The notes under the pieces are model-generated. The model did no database searches, had not been told where the DNA came from, and was given only the letters and a program-made list of their open reading frames with translations. DNA of 64,000 bases from Thuidium tamariscinum (lineage: Eukaryota > Streptophyta > Bryopsida > Hypnales > Thuidiaceae), in contig OX344755.2 in the NCBI GenBank assembly GCA_947034885.2, forward strand, positions 7,442,501 through 7,506,500. The letters run 5' to 3'. This document shows, piece by piece, positions 36,621-49,400 of the stretch (positions within the stretch are counted from its first letter, which is position 1; each line of letters starts with the position of its first letter). Position numbers and translations under genes: made by a program.

Positions 36621-36999
36621 ATTCAATTAAAACTTTTCATTTTATAAAAAACTCAAACCATATTGATTTAAACATATCTCTAATTTAAGACAAATTCTAA
36701 TTTGAAAACTCTAATTACTCAAAATTAACTAAAATTTTTTTTTTTTTTCTTAAATTGGACATTGTTTTCTCAAGTCCACAAAAACATCCTATTAGGTTAT
36801 AGAAAATTAACTATGAAGAAGTCAAAGCGAAGTTTTAAATCAATAAGTTTTGTAAAATGTAAGTTTTGTTAAATGTAAGATTATAGAAACTTTGTTTAAT
36901 TAAATACATTTTGACATAGTAATAATATAATCTTCCTTAAATATACAAAGTATAGTACAATTTTTTAGAAATATTGGACAAATTAGTTATTCCTTAAAT

Positions 37000-37400
37000 T
37001 TAAAGATTTTGAAATCGGTGTCTCTAAATTTTAGTAAATTTTGGAGGTGATTTCAACATAGTAAAACATCTTTTTTGGAATTTTTTTTTTAAGGTTGAGA
37101 AATTTAATTTAATTTAATCTCTTAAAACCCGTTTGTAATCTTGAAATTTCAATAAAAATTCATGGACAAAATTCATAGTGGTAGCAAGGAACAATTTTTT
37201 TGAGATTTTCAAATACTCTCTTTGAATTTTGTTCATAACTTTTTATTGAAGACATAAAATCATAAAAGAATTTTTGGAGGTGAAATTTTGTTTGGTTTTA
37301 CAACTTTTCTTAGTTAGAAGTTTTTCCAAAAAAGATATTTTACCATGCTTAAATTGCCTCCAAAGTTTGCTGAATTAACAAAACATTGAATTGTGAGGGA
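37000..37400. repeat. Second, more diverged hairpin
   Basis: A GGAGGTGATTTCAACATAGT block near 37044 is matched inverted by a block ending near 37363, with further pairing toward the centre at about 37190. The inner sequence resembles the first hairpin, so the two are likely old duplicates. Confidence 0.65.
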
Positions 37401-37731
37401 TTAGTTTTATTTCAAAAGTTCATGATACAAAGATTTCAAACTATGATTATTTAATTATTGCCTAAATAAATAAAAACTTACTTAAGAAAAATTTAAGTCA
37501 ATTGCAACAAACATTTGTTAATTTTTTTGTTGATTTGAACACCATACTATCCAAATCAACAATTTCTATTGTTGATTTGGACACTATACTATCCAAATCA
37601 ACAATTTTTTTGTTGTTTTGGATAATACAGTGTCCAAATCAACATAAACTTGTAAAAACGGTCGATACAGTACCCAATTCAACAAAAACTTGTTGTTTTT
37701 TTGTTGACTTGGACATCATTTTCTAGTAGTG

Positions 37732-40700
37732 ATAGCAATGATACATTAACTTGAGCCTTTGGCTACAATAATTGCAATACAAATGTATTTAATAATACAA
37801 AATCTGATGTATAATGAAGAATTAAGGTTTGGAATTCACATTAAAATCATGAGTTCAAGATCTCTTATCTAGCTTGAGGTTTCATAAAATTGAATTAGAA
37901 ATTATGGTTGAAAATGAATATAGCCAAGGCCATGATGTATTTTAGGGAAAAACAATGCTAAATTCTAAAACCTACCATAGGATGTCATCATATAGGTAGT
38001 TTAATCTATTGACACTTAAAAAAGAGCCTATTAAAATTCAAATACCAACAAATCTTGATGAAGTGTAACATTTATGAGACCTTAGAAAGTTGATGCCATG
38101 TTAATGGTATAGACTTTCAAAACTAAGATTCAAATTTGAGATCTCTAGAGAACTATAAGAAATTGTATCATAGAAGAATGGCGGCCACAAATAATAATAA
38201 GTGATAAGATTTGATGTACTTGAGAGAGTTATTCACAAAATGGTGCACTTGAGGGTGCACTTGAGGTTGAAAACAAGAAAAGATTCCAAATCATGTTAGA
38301 AGAAAAAAAGATTCAACAACTAAGTCAAGAAGAAGGTTCATGAAAACAATGAGGAAAGTAAGTTGGCAATAGAATATCCAACTCTTATTACTAAATTTTT
38401 TTTGTGGAATAACTTTTAAGTTGCTTGGTGAGTAAATAGGCAATAAACTAATTTTTTAGAATAGCTTTCAAGTTATTGCATGCATAAATGGATAACAACA
38501 TAGTTAGAAGATGATTGTGCTTCCTATGCCACATTGAATGTGTTCTTCATGAAGTATTTGAATAGTGCAACAAAGTTGTCTCCATAATATCACTTGTTCT
38601 ACAAAAATGGAATATTAATCTAGTTTTCATACACCTTGCCATGCATATATCAATTATCTTGTATTTTTATCCCAAAGTATATAAGTTATCATCTATAAAT
38701 TATCATATAAATCGTCATCAATAAGAGTTTGTCCTTGTGTTCTTTCATGTCTTGCAACCTTTTCCTATTATTGTGCTAATCCTTTTTGAGCTATATAGAA
38801 TATTAATCCCTAAAGTTCCTTGAATATGTTTTCACTACAAATGACCCCAAACTACCAATGCTAGTACAAGTACCAAAATAAAATGAAATAATATTTTTTG
38901 ACACATATAATCTAAGATCTTATGTACAATAGTTTGAAGAGAAGAAAAAAAATTCAGAAATTTCTACCATGTAGATTGTAAGATATTAGCATTTGAACTA
39001 ATCAAAATCCCTTTTTTTGCCCTTCAAAAAATTAGGCAATTGTACTTCACAAGCTTACTGTAGTGTAAACTTAAACTATTTGACAAAACACAAGGCAAAT
39101 AGTATATGGGGGTAATTCCACAAGGAAAGGCAAATAAGTCTATTGTATTGTGACTAAGGTTACTTGTTTTGCATTTTGGATACTTATCTATGACGTTTTA
39201 ATTGCTAATTTTGGGAATAAATAACAAAACCTACACTCATGTCAATTTTCCATAGTCCATTACCAAATTCTAATATATAAGACACAATGAATGCCATCAC
39301 GGTCCTGCCTAATGGTTGGTTCGTGTCAATTACTCATGTCAAATTGTCTTGGGGTGGCCAAGTTGTCAATGCATGCACTATCAATGTAATCAAAATGCCA
39401 AGTTATATATTTGAAATACAATTACACTTTTAGGGAAATAATTCCTTAATTACTTTCATTTTCTTTTACCATATTCTAGCCTAGTTGTTCTATATTATTT
39501 AGCCTATTTGCTAAATTAAATGCAAATATCAAATTGGTAATTTCTATCAATTTGTCCATATGCAAAGCATGAAAAATTTAAATACTTATCTCATGTATTT
39601 GATCTTTATCTTTTCACCAACCGCTCCAACTCCATCTTTCTCTTCTAATGTAGCTTTCTTTGAATTGGCTTTAGTATAGTCAATTTGTCATGGACATGGT
39701 ATTTGAGACATGTGATTAATTGACTTATTAAATCTATTTATTTGATATTCAAATTTCTTTACTATGGCAAGTTGATTCTATATACTCAAATGCTATCAAT
39801 TTGATTTATAAAATTCCTCATAATTTGAATTATTCATCTATGATTTTTAATTTCTTCCACTCTTAATAATTAATCATTTAAGAATTCTCAATTAAACTGA
39901 ATTTATTAATTTCCAGTAATTAATATTTTATAATTTAATAAATTTTATTTAAGGATTTAATAATCAATCAATAAAATTAATTTAATGGATCTCACTGAGG
40001 TCAAGTGCAAATTGATTGTTATCTAATTGTACAAACAATTTGATATAAACATATTCTTTTTCCAACCATTTTTTCAATTTGCATATTCATAAGATTAATT
40101 GAGAAATGAAAATTAATATTCAAATTACAATGATTAATAGTCAATTTATAGTATGTAAAATATTAATTTCAAACTTCTCACACAGTAAGAATTCGGCTAC
40201 TTGCCATATTATTAAGTCTCACAATTAAAATTATAATTCAGTCAATTTGCTCAAGAAGCCAGGGATATCCTCCTAGTTGATTTCTCCGTTCAAATAGACT
40301 GATTCTCAACTACTCACTTTGCTAATTAGCTCTCACAGAGTTGGATCAATTTGTCCAGACATGGTAAATGATACCATTCAACATACATACATATGAGATA
40401 AATCAACTAGACTTCCAAATCACAAGAAATTTATAGTTTGTGAGACAACTGAACCTTCACCAATAATAAGCAATTTAAACTTATGAAAGTTGGGATGACC
40501 TCCCAATCCAGCAATTAGACTTAATTTGAGATCCCCTCTCAATCAATTAGATATTCAAATTAAATTCTTTATGACTCTCTCAAGATAACTTGACTAAATC
40601 AAATTGCAATTGAATTGGCTACCCGCCAAATAGACAATTCTCTCCAAATTAACTTACAATGCACAAATTCACAATCTCAAATCACAATTCAATACACAAG

Positions 40701-41399
40701 CAATAATAAATTCACACAAATAAATCACACACAAATTGACAAGATGACCTCTTAATCAATTCACACAAACAATTAGACTCTGAAGTAATTCACAACACTT
40801 ACTACCCGTGAGGTTGGAATATAAGACAAATTGCAAGGAATACAATATATTGATAATATTTGCAAAAGTACAATTGACATGAGAGTCTTAGAAAAACTAG
40901 ATAATTGAGTAAGAGAGTGAGAGAGAATGAGAGAGAAGTAGCCTTATTGACATATAGTCTAAAAAGAAAAGAAGAATTAAAAAGAATTGCATCCTTTCAA
41001 TTCTTACTTCTTAACTACCTATTTGACCTGCTTTGAATCTAAGTCTATTAGCCCCATTTAAGATCTTCAATTAGGCTTTTAGGCTTTCATACAAAATATC
41101 ATGCTCTTTGTCACACTACCCACAGAAATACACTATTTCTGAATCTTATTTACATTGGCTAAGTCAAATAAGCAAAAAGTTTCAAAAATTGAAGTCTACA
41201 CTTACATTCTATGAAAAAAATGTTCATATTGTTGGTTCTTTTGTAGATTCATTCTTCAAGTCAAGTTGGTTACATGTTTGAAAAATCTCAAATCATTTGG
41301 AATTGTAGAATATATAGGAAAAAAATAGAAAGTAGAAAGAAGTAGAGAATGATTCAAAGTTCAAAATTGTTTAGAATTTTGTTATGGAATTGAAATTTT
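37732..41399. other. Intergenic, gene-free, AT-rich
   Basis: No convincing reading frame. From about 39200 to 40900 the sequence is enriched in CAATT, TCAATTTG and AATTCACA words without a clear period. It may be a worn repeat, but I cannot define ends. Confidence 0.5.
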
Positions 41400-41885
41400 T
41401 TGAATTGAATGGTGGTAATGTTGTAATAAAAAATATGAATCCTATAATTTTTTTTTTCCAATTTAAAAAAAATTGAGTTAAATAAACGATTTCAAAGTTT
41501 ATTTTAGAATAGAGAATCCATAACTTCCCACAAATTACAACTTGTCATAATTTTCATCCCATTAATCAAAATAGAATTATTCAAAGCTTTTTGTGTATAA
41601 AAATTTAGAAAATCAATTTCAAATTTTAGTTTTAGGAAAAAGGGATTTTTCATATTTGCCTAGACCACCCAAGTTGCGAAAGAAATAACATATCATTCAA
41701 TAACTTTTGTACCATGTAGTCAAAAGTCAAAAAATTATAGAGCCTTAAAAGATATTCCTTGTCTTCATGTTGTGTGAAGATTTCAGAGAAGAATAATAAA
41801 ACCTCAATTTATAGTGAGATGCCCAAAAAGTCTATATTGCTAAAAAAAATACAACTTGGTCTATTAGGGGTTAGGACAAAAGCCC
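41400..41885 (+). repeat. Dispersed AT-rich repeat, copy B
   Basis: It shares the ordered landmarks of copy A, from CATAACTTCCCACAAATTAC through the ACCACCCAAGTTGC and GAGATGCCCAAAAAG blocks to TATTAGGGGTTAGGAC. It is in the same orientation as copies A and C. Confidence 0.6.
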
Positions 41886-43342
41886 TTCATAAATACACTT
41901 TGTAAATGTGGGAATCAATGTACTGATGTCAAATCATCCCATTTGACCTCAAAGGCACTTGTAATAGGTTTTTGAAGGATTGATTTTGCTCAAGAAAAAT
42001 GAAAAAAAGTCTTGGTGAGGACAATTATCAATTTTACAAACACTAATTCACCAAAGTTACAATATTTGTAAAAAACATCAAATCAATATAGGCTAAAATA
42101 TTCATACAACATATCCATTTCTAGAATTAAACCGATTGCAATCAACACTTCTGTGGAAAAAACAAGACTTCTCTAACTCCCATTTCTAACCACCATTGAA
42201 GTAAATAATTTTTCCTTTAAATTTTTTGTGATGAAAGCACTAGAACTGTATAAATTACACCTAGGTCAACTCATGAATAGGTCCTAGTTACCATTGGAAG
42301 TATACTATACATATTTTGCAATTTATGGACCCTTAGTAAAGTTTTGTAGTGACACCAATTTTATCACTTTCAAGCTGGTACTAATTCTATTTTGGCACTA
42401 ATAAAATAAGATTATAAATCAGGCTTAAGGTAGAAATACCCATTAGTGCATGTCTTCCCATTTTTATACCTTGGACTATACCTTATTGTGTTCCAAGATT
42501 TTGGTTAATATGTCCTCTTAATGCTTAATTGTGATTTTTTGATGCATTTGAAGGACACATACTTAACCTTGATTTGCTAGCTATTGATTTTTGCAGATTT
42601 CACATTTAGATATACCTATACGGTAGAGGAACCTATAATTGATAAAACAATATATCTGGACATGATTTAGGATAGTGCAATGCAAAACAAATATTTTTAA
42701 AGGTGCATTAACAAAAATGATGGGGATTGCAATAAAATTTGATAATTTTATCACTTGAATTGAAGTTCAATATGAATTTTGAAAGGCAAAGTTGGGCTTG
42801 ATTCATGACCAACATCTAGAGTCATCCAATTTAGATCATTCAAGAACTACTTTCTTGCTCATTACTTCATACTTTCTTGTTGACTTATGTGTCATTAAAT
42901 AATTGATCCAAACCTTGAAAAAAAATACAAAAACACACATTCTAAGGAGAAAATGAAAGTTCATTCCAACCTTGCTCAGAAATATGGTTCACTATTGATT
43001 GTTGATGGGATGCTAATTAGTAACGGTTCCTCTACTATATGATAATTTCAATTGAATTGGGAGCTTCTACCTTTAAAAAATCATAGAAATTATGTATGAC
43101 ATGTGAAAAATCTTTTTTTTTGAACATTCATAACACCTTTGAAAAATCATAAAAATTATGACATTCAATTTTGAAAATTTTATTTATTTGTTTATTTTTA
43201 ATATTCACGATTATCATATGCTAAGTACAAAAATAATTAATTTTAGGAAAATGTGCCTCCAACTATGCTGACTTGCTTACATGGATGGTTTCTTCCACCT
43301 TATACCGTAAAGAAGCTTGTAATGCCCAATGCCACTTGGCAA
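41886..43342. other. Intergenic, no feature seen
   Basis: AT-rich spacer before the promoter of the LEA_2 gene. No frame of note is present. Confidence 0.55.
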
Positions 43343-43352
43343 ACCACGTGTC
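43343..43352 (+). promoter_or_regulatory. ABRE/G-box-like site upstream of the LEA_2 gene
   Basis: ACCACGTGTC contains the ACGTGTC core bound by ABA-responsive bZIP factors, and a CCACGCGTC word follows about 40 bases later at about 43384. The site lies about 270 bases upstream of the start codon. Abscisic-acid or stress control is plausible for this family but inferred. Confidence 0.45.
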
Positions 43353-43616
43353 GCGGCAGCAATAACATGATCCCAGCTGGAAGCCACGCGTCATGCACCA
43401 ACATGGTCATCTCCTCGTTCCAGGTGGAGTGAGAGACTTCTTGCTCAATTGCCTCTCAAATGCGTCGTCGACCTTCAGCTCGGTGCATTTTTCTTCACAG
43501 AATTGCAATCTCTCACTGGTGGGTCTGATTCCCATCGCGTCGAAATCGAGAAAATATTCATTCAGGGCTTGAGAAAATAGATTTCACTTAGGGTTTCATA
43601 CACAGTTCGCAATTTT

Positions 43617-44838
43617 ATGACGACTCAGGCAGACCCCGAGGAAGGTTACCACGAGCTTAACTCCGAGAATGGCTACTACGACCTTCCATCGTACCCGCAA
43701 TCGCTTCGCCGCAGGCTCTGTTCCTTTTCATTGCCAATTGTCCTGGTAGCCGTGATCCTGGTTCTCTTAACGGCGTTGATTTTCACAGCAGGGTTTGTGT
43801 TTTGGCCGACTCCACCAGACGTCGAGGTGAAGCAATGGAAGTTGAACGGGATCAGCATCGACACCAAAGAGACGGAGTCCTCGATTCTTCCCTCTGTCCA
43901 GCTGAATGTGAGCTTGGACATGTTGGTGCAGATAGCGAACTCTAACCACGCGGGGCTGGTGTACGACCAGGTGACGGTGCGGATCGTGTACAAGGGAGAC
44001 GAGGTGGGACAGGTGCAGTCCGAAGGCTCCAGGATTAAGGCCCAAAGCACGGCGAATCATACGGCCACGGTGGAATTGGAAGGGGGGGAGATTATTGAGA
44101 ATGTGAAAGAGCTCGTGGAGGATTACTACAACGGCGAGATGAATCTGACGACGTTCACGACCTTTGATGGTGCACTTCAGTTGTGGTTTGTCAAACCGCT
44201 TTTGAAGGTGCGGACGAGCGCTATCTCACTGTGTCGTATTTTTTTTGCTGTGCTGTTTGAAGGAGCTTTTGTGCTGCGAGTTTTCTCTTTTGGCTTTCTT
44301 GCAAGAATGATATTAAACTTAGGAACGAGAGTTGTGTATATGTTAAGATTTTGGGAATTGGCTTGTGCTTTGTCAACCCTTAATCGTCATGCAATTCTTT
44401 CTCATTTTTATGCTTCATTTTCACTTTCTTTTCTTATAAACCTTGCACTATCTCCTTCCTGAACTTGTTGACCTTTTGAGAGCTGTATTTTTCAACTGCT
44501 CATATCGCACTTTACAGATCAACAACAAATTGTAGTTAATCTCGGTATTATGAATTGACTGAGATGGTCATTGTTTGGAATTGAATTTGGATTTTGTGAC
44601 TGGAGAAGCCCTACGGCGGCTCTTGGGATTTAGAACTTTTTTTGTTATAATCTGCCAAAACCTAATGAGTTTGTCACTGTGTCTGCTTTACTCTTTTCTT
44701 TCAAGTTATAAATATGGTAGTATAATCTCTATGTGATTTTGAGGTTTGGAGATCTCTGTTTTGCAGGTGACTGTGGCATGTGATCTGGTCGTGAATCCCA
44801 AGAACCAGACAATTTTGAGTCAAGAATGCGGGTTCTAA
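43617..44838 (+). CDS. NDR1/HIN1-like protein with LEA_2 domain
   Basis: Two exons (43617-44207 and 44767-44838) give 220 residues. A short cytosolic N-terminus with Tyr/Glu/Ser-rich sequence ends in a basic RRR at 31-33. A single membrane helix follows at about residues 38-62. The rest is the extracytosolic LEA_2-type beta domain, with NVSLDMLVQIANSNHAGLVY as the most typical stretch. Asn-X-Ser/Thr sites suggest glycosylation. The family sits in the plasma membrane or endomembranes and is tied to defence and stress. The intron is a normal GT-AG in phase 0, and the second exon encodes only 23 residues before TAA. Length fits the family, and nothing is broken. Confidence 0.88.
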
Positions 44839-46472
44839 ACCTAGACAAGGGTGTAGAAGTCGTTTCCTGCTGCTGTTGCGTTGTTACAATCATAGTTTGG
44901 CACTTTGGCCGTTAAGAGTTTAGGTGTACAGATTCCTTTGCAGCATTCGCCGGCAAATGACACAATTATGTCGACTTCAAACATGATCTACTTTCACTTC
45001 GAATGGGTTTATGTACTGTAGGTACCAAGGGTAGCAGCCTTTCTGGAATTAGTGATATCAGTAAGCATGACAAGAACTAAGAAAGACATTGATCAAATGA
45101 TCATCCAAACGTTTTGAGGGTATTCATGTAGAGTGTCATCAGTGTGTATACAACTTTTCAACTGGGGCCTGAATACACCAGTGTTTAGAAAAAGAAGAGA
45201 GAGAAGGCGCAAATCTGATCGGAACTATGTGAAATGCATTTCAATTTTTTGTTAATAAGTAAAATTTGATGGGCATTGAATGCTCAAAGCAAAGATGATG
45301 TTCGGTCTGTACTGTAAACTCTACTTCCCCTTGGATTATCAGAAGTAGTCACTTCGGCTATGTTTTGCAATCCTGTTTTTCTCCGCATGGCTTCATCATC
45401 TCCACTGATGCTCCCTCTCGCTACTGAAAATATGCTCAAGAGTAATTACTGCTTCAGTTACTGCTCGTTCGTTCAATTGCTGCCTCCTTGCCTTGTTCAG
45501 TGCATACATGTTCCGCATCGCAGGATGCCAAACCATGTATGGTCACGCTTCACTCCAGGTCCTATTTTGGAATTCGAGTATGGAGCAATGTCGTCTTCTA
45601 AGAAGTACCGAGTGAACGTTTTAAACCCTCGGTCGGTGAAAAGGTTTGTAACTGCCGTTGCTGACGGTTGAATCGGAGCATTTGGAAGGCTATTCCGCCG
45701 TCACTCTGCAACGGAGCGCCAAGTGTTTTTTTCACCTTCAGCTATGTCTTCACGCTCTCGTTCTGTTCTTTCCTAATTGGGTTGTTCCGGATGGGGTGTG
45801 GTTTACATTGCGGGGTTGTTGATCCTTGTGAAATTGAGTAACTAATGATATTCTTATTCCCGCCTGTATTATTGCGGAACGTAAGAATTTCTTTCTCAGA
45901 AGTTGTCAATTGCGCTCTTGATTGTCGTACACTGCAATTCTTCATTTTAGTTAAAGATTCTGTTCTAAAACTGGAAGTACTCGTACAAAGATTGAGAAAC
46001 ATTAAAGTACGGTTAAATTGTTACTGAATTAGGAGGTTGTAGAATGAGAATCTTCAATTTCGTGCTATGGAATTGGTGAGAGTGTGATGTCAGAAATTTG
46101 TACTAGAGCGCATATAATTTGTGGTGCGGAATTCTCAAACTTATTCCTACAGCGGTGACGTGTGATTAGGGCCCGGCGGCTTCATTTCGCAGTAGCATTC
46201 ATGATTAGAAAAAGATTGAAGATGGGCTTCTGTGCTGAGTGATGAAATGTGAACAATGCCATATTGTGACTTTCATGTGTGAAAAATTGTGTTTTAATTG
46301 CAAGGTCTAGTGATGGTAGCAAATGCCGACATCTTTTTCTTCAATCACGACGGCTTCTGATAGTTCTTGAAATTGGCCTTTCAGCACAAGCTGAATGGGA
46401 AGAAGGTTTGGCAGACGAAGAAGGTTTTGCCGCACGTTCAAGCAAACGCACATGTAGACTCGCCCGATCGAC
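44839..46472. other. 3' region of the LEA_2 gene and spacer before the axonemal gene
   Basis: Contains presumed 3' untranslated sequence and then the promoter or leader of the next gene. A 103-residue frame at 45360-45671 has no recognisable domain. I see no clear TATA box and cannot place a transcription start. Confidence 0.5.
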
Positions 46473-49400
46473 ATGACGAAGGAGAGGAAGCCAATCGTCA
46501 ACCAGATTTTCAGAAGAGAAGGGAGTGAAAGAAGGTCATCTGAAACGAGACCTCAAAGTACGACTCCCACATCAGGGTTACGAAACTCTGAAAGGCGGGG
46601 AAGCACATCGCCACCGAAATCGAGGCAGCGTGATATCAGCTGGGTGGATTACGAGGATCTTATCAAAGGAAGACATGGTGAGAAGCAGATCGTGTCACCG
46701 GCGTCGACTCGCTCGCCCTCGTCTCGCTCTCCGTCTCCGGTGAGCAGAGCACCGTCCAGAGGAAGATCTCCCGCGGCAAGCCGATCGAAGAGGAAAGCAC
46801 TTGAGGAAGCCGATGGAGAGGATATTAGGCGCAGTGTGCGATTTTCAGCTTCCGTGCCTGTGCAACCACGAGAATCGCTGCCGTTTCCTTTCCTGCGACG
46901 AACCTCCCAGGTTACTCTCCCAGGTGTGTCATCTGCGATGTCTCCCTCCAAAGTGACTTTGTAAGAATCTTTGTTCTTGTTTGGTAATGGTGATCCGTTG
47001 TGTTTTCCAATGTGTGCGAATCACAAACTTTTTTACTGTGCGTTCTTTCGAAAAAAAGGATGCTCAATCTGGGTCATCTTCTTGATATTGCTCCAAGGAT
47101 TCCTTTCATAAGATATTCCTGCTAGTTACTCTGGAATATTTTTGTGTTTTGTTTAATTTTTTGAAAGGTAACTTCTGTGTCGGAAATTATAATCCCTCAA
47201 GTTTGGATTGTGAAATTTGTAATAATCTTTGTTCCGGAAAGCTTCTCCTCCGCGTCTTCCAATATGTGGAACTCATGATCCCTCAAGAGCTTGTCATGGA
47301 GTTTTTGCTCTGCATTCTTTCGAAGAAATGCATGTTAAATCTGGTCATTTTCTTGAAACTCCAAGGCTAACTTCCATAAGATATCCTTGCCACGTTACTT
47401 CGTATTATTTTTGTGCGTTGTTTATTTTGGTAAAGTTGTCTTCTGCGTTGGAATCATAATCCCTGAAGTACCTGGTTAGGGAGCTTAGGTGGTACATCCT
47501 TACAAAGTAGGGATACTCTCGATCTGGTCTTATCCATGAAGTTCGTCAAGGGCTCACACTCATCAGAAATGCGAAATTGCGAGAGGTGTAATACCTCGAA
47601 TGACTCACGGGGTCTATACTTGGTGTTCTACAGGAGGTAGGCAGTTTAAGGTAGAGGATTCCCCTTGTGTCACTTAGGCATTTTAACCAATATGTAGGAG
47701 TGTGGTTACATTAGGAAATCACTTTAGAGCCATGGGGAGAGATCACTATGAGTTCAAGAACCGAGAGTTCTTGAGATCAAATTATTTTATCACTATTTAT
47801 GAAAATCTTATGCAATCATTCAAAGAGGAAGATTGTAGATCGCTATTGAAGGGACAGTAGACAACACCATTTAACACCATTTAACACCATTTCTATTCAA
47901 AAATGATTTGTCATACTATTTAGCCAAGTCATGTTTACACCACTTGCTACTTGAAGACTAACCAAGTGTAATGAGTAGATGAGTTGATGTCGGGGTAACA
48001 GGGTTCCGTCAATAGGAGACAAGACCAGGTTCCGAACGGATTTAGTATCCATTACCCTAAAGACTGTGTGCTTGTGTGAGGGGCAGGAGAAAGACGTCGA
48101 AGCTCCCTTAGCCCTTTTTCCTTGGAGCGTGGGAAAAACTTTGAAGGTGAGTTACACATTGAAGAAGGGCGATTCATTGTTGCTACGCCACGGGTTCCAG
48201 GAGATGTGCAGTGGCGAAATGCAACCAGGGAGACTCCATCAATCACCCAGAAGCTTGCTGTGGAAGGCTTAGCAATGCAAATCCCTCAGTACCTTGCAGA
48301 TATGAGAGGCGAATCTTACCGGTCTAATTTGCGAGCCCTGAGCACGTTTGGTGAACTTTTGAGTAGCCATAGACGAAGCGCGTTTGTAAGATCTGTGATG
48401 GCATCTACCAACATAGACGGAGCTCAGTCCACTCGAGCCAGCAACAAGTATATCACCCTTGCGCCTAAGGCTCGATTGAGCACAGTTATCGTGCCCGTTA
48501 ATGCTAAGCAGTGGTTATTGCAGGTTGTGTGCCAGAAAGATCCACAGCTTCGTGAGCTCTTTGATCAGGTACACATTCTTACTGGACCACTGACTTTTTT
48601 CTTTTTGTTGAATCCAAATCACTATTGCATCTCATCTCCAGGGTGTCGGAATTAATGTGAATATATACTCTTAAAGGAGCAAGGCTCTATAATGACCAAT
48701 TGGAGTGATCATATGGTGAAGATGGTGCTAAATTTTATATCACTAGAATTATCGAATAACATGGAATGTGTTGGCCAGGAAAAAAACTCAAATAAAAGGT
48801 GGTCCGTGTGCGAGCCATTCGAAAGTGCTAAAGGAAACATTTAGGGGTGTGTGTGTGTGGTGTTTCGTTTCGCCTTGGGGTTATTGACGCCGTACAGATT
48901 GCTTCTCTTACAATACGATTTCCTTGCGTGCCTGAAAGATTTCTCATGTGGCTTGTGCCAGATGGAATTGGTGCCACAATTTGCTGGTGATCATGTGCGG
49001 GAGGTGCGGGCAGAGTGGCAGGCTCAAGAATCATTTCAAATGGCGGTACCTCCAGAAGCCGAAACGCTGATCAAGGACAAAACTTTACTCGATAGAGTGA
49101 AGGGCCTTTTGACTCACTTTTATGAGCCTGTCCACAGCAAGTCTCCTGAGTTGGCTTTAATGGAAGAAGAAAGCAGAATTGGGGACGTTCCGCTTGAAGA
49201 TGGCGAACCAGAAAAGGAGGAGACTCGTAATACCCTGAGGAAGAATTCTCGCAGCCGTAGTCCTCCAAAGATGTTCCAGGTACTTCTGCAATCCTAGAGG
49301 TTACTGTTGTATGACAGCTCGGATTCTTGTGTTTCCGAGTTTTGTAGCTTCAGTCAGCTGAAGTTTGGCATGGAAATTGGATGTTGCAGGTCTCTGTCTT

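Larger units (their letters stand above)
35802..37731. mobile_element. Non-autonomous CACTA-like element with nested hairpins
   Basis: Read inward on the - strand, the right end is CACTACTAGAAAATGATGTC, the classic CACTA (En/Spm) terminus. The left end keeps AGAAAATTTGTGTCCAAATC after a decayed CACTA. Both subterminal zones are full of TTGTTGATTTGGACA-like words in both orientations, as expected for CACTA transposase-binding repeats. No transposase is encoded. The target duplication is unclear. Confidence 0.65.

Noticed and set aside
43676-44060. Two - strand frames over the LEA_2 exon
   Set aside because: Shadows of the membrane helix and LEA_2 domain read from the + strand.
45360-45671. 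103-residue frame on the + strand between two host genes
   Set aside because: No domain, no splice partners, and composition like leader sequence; not supported as a gene.
47149-47459. Frames of 73 and 76 residues on the + strand
   Set aside because: They lie in the first intron of the axonemal gene, overlap in different frames and show no domain.
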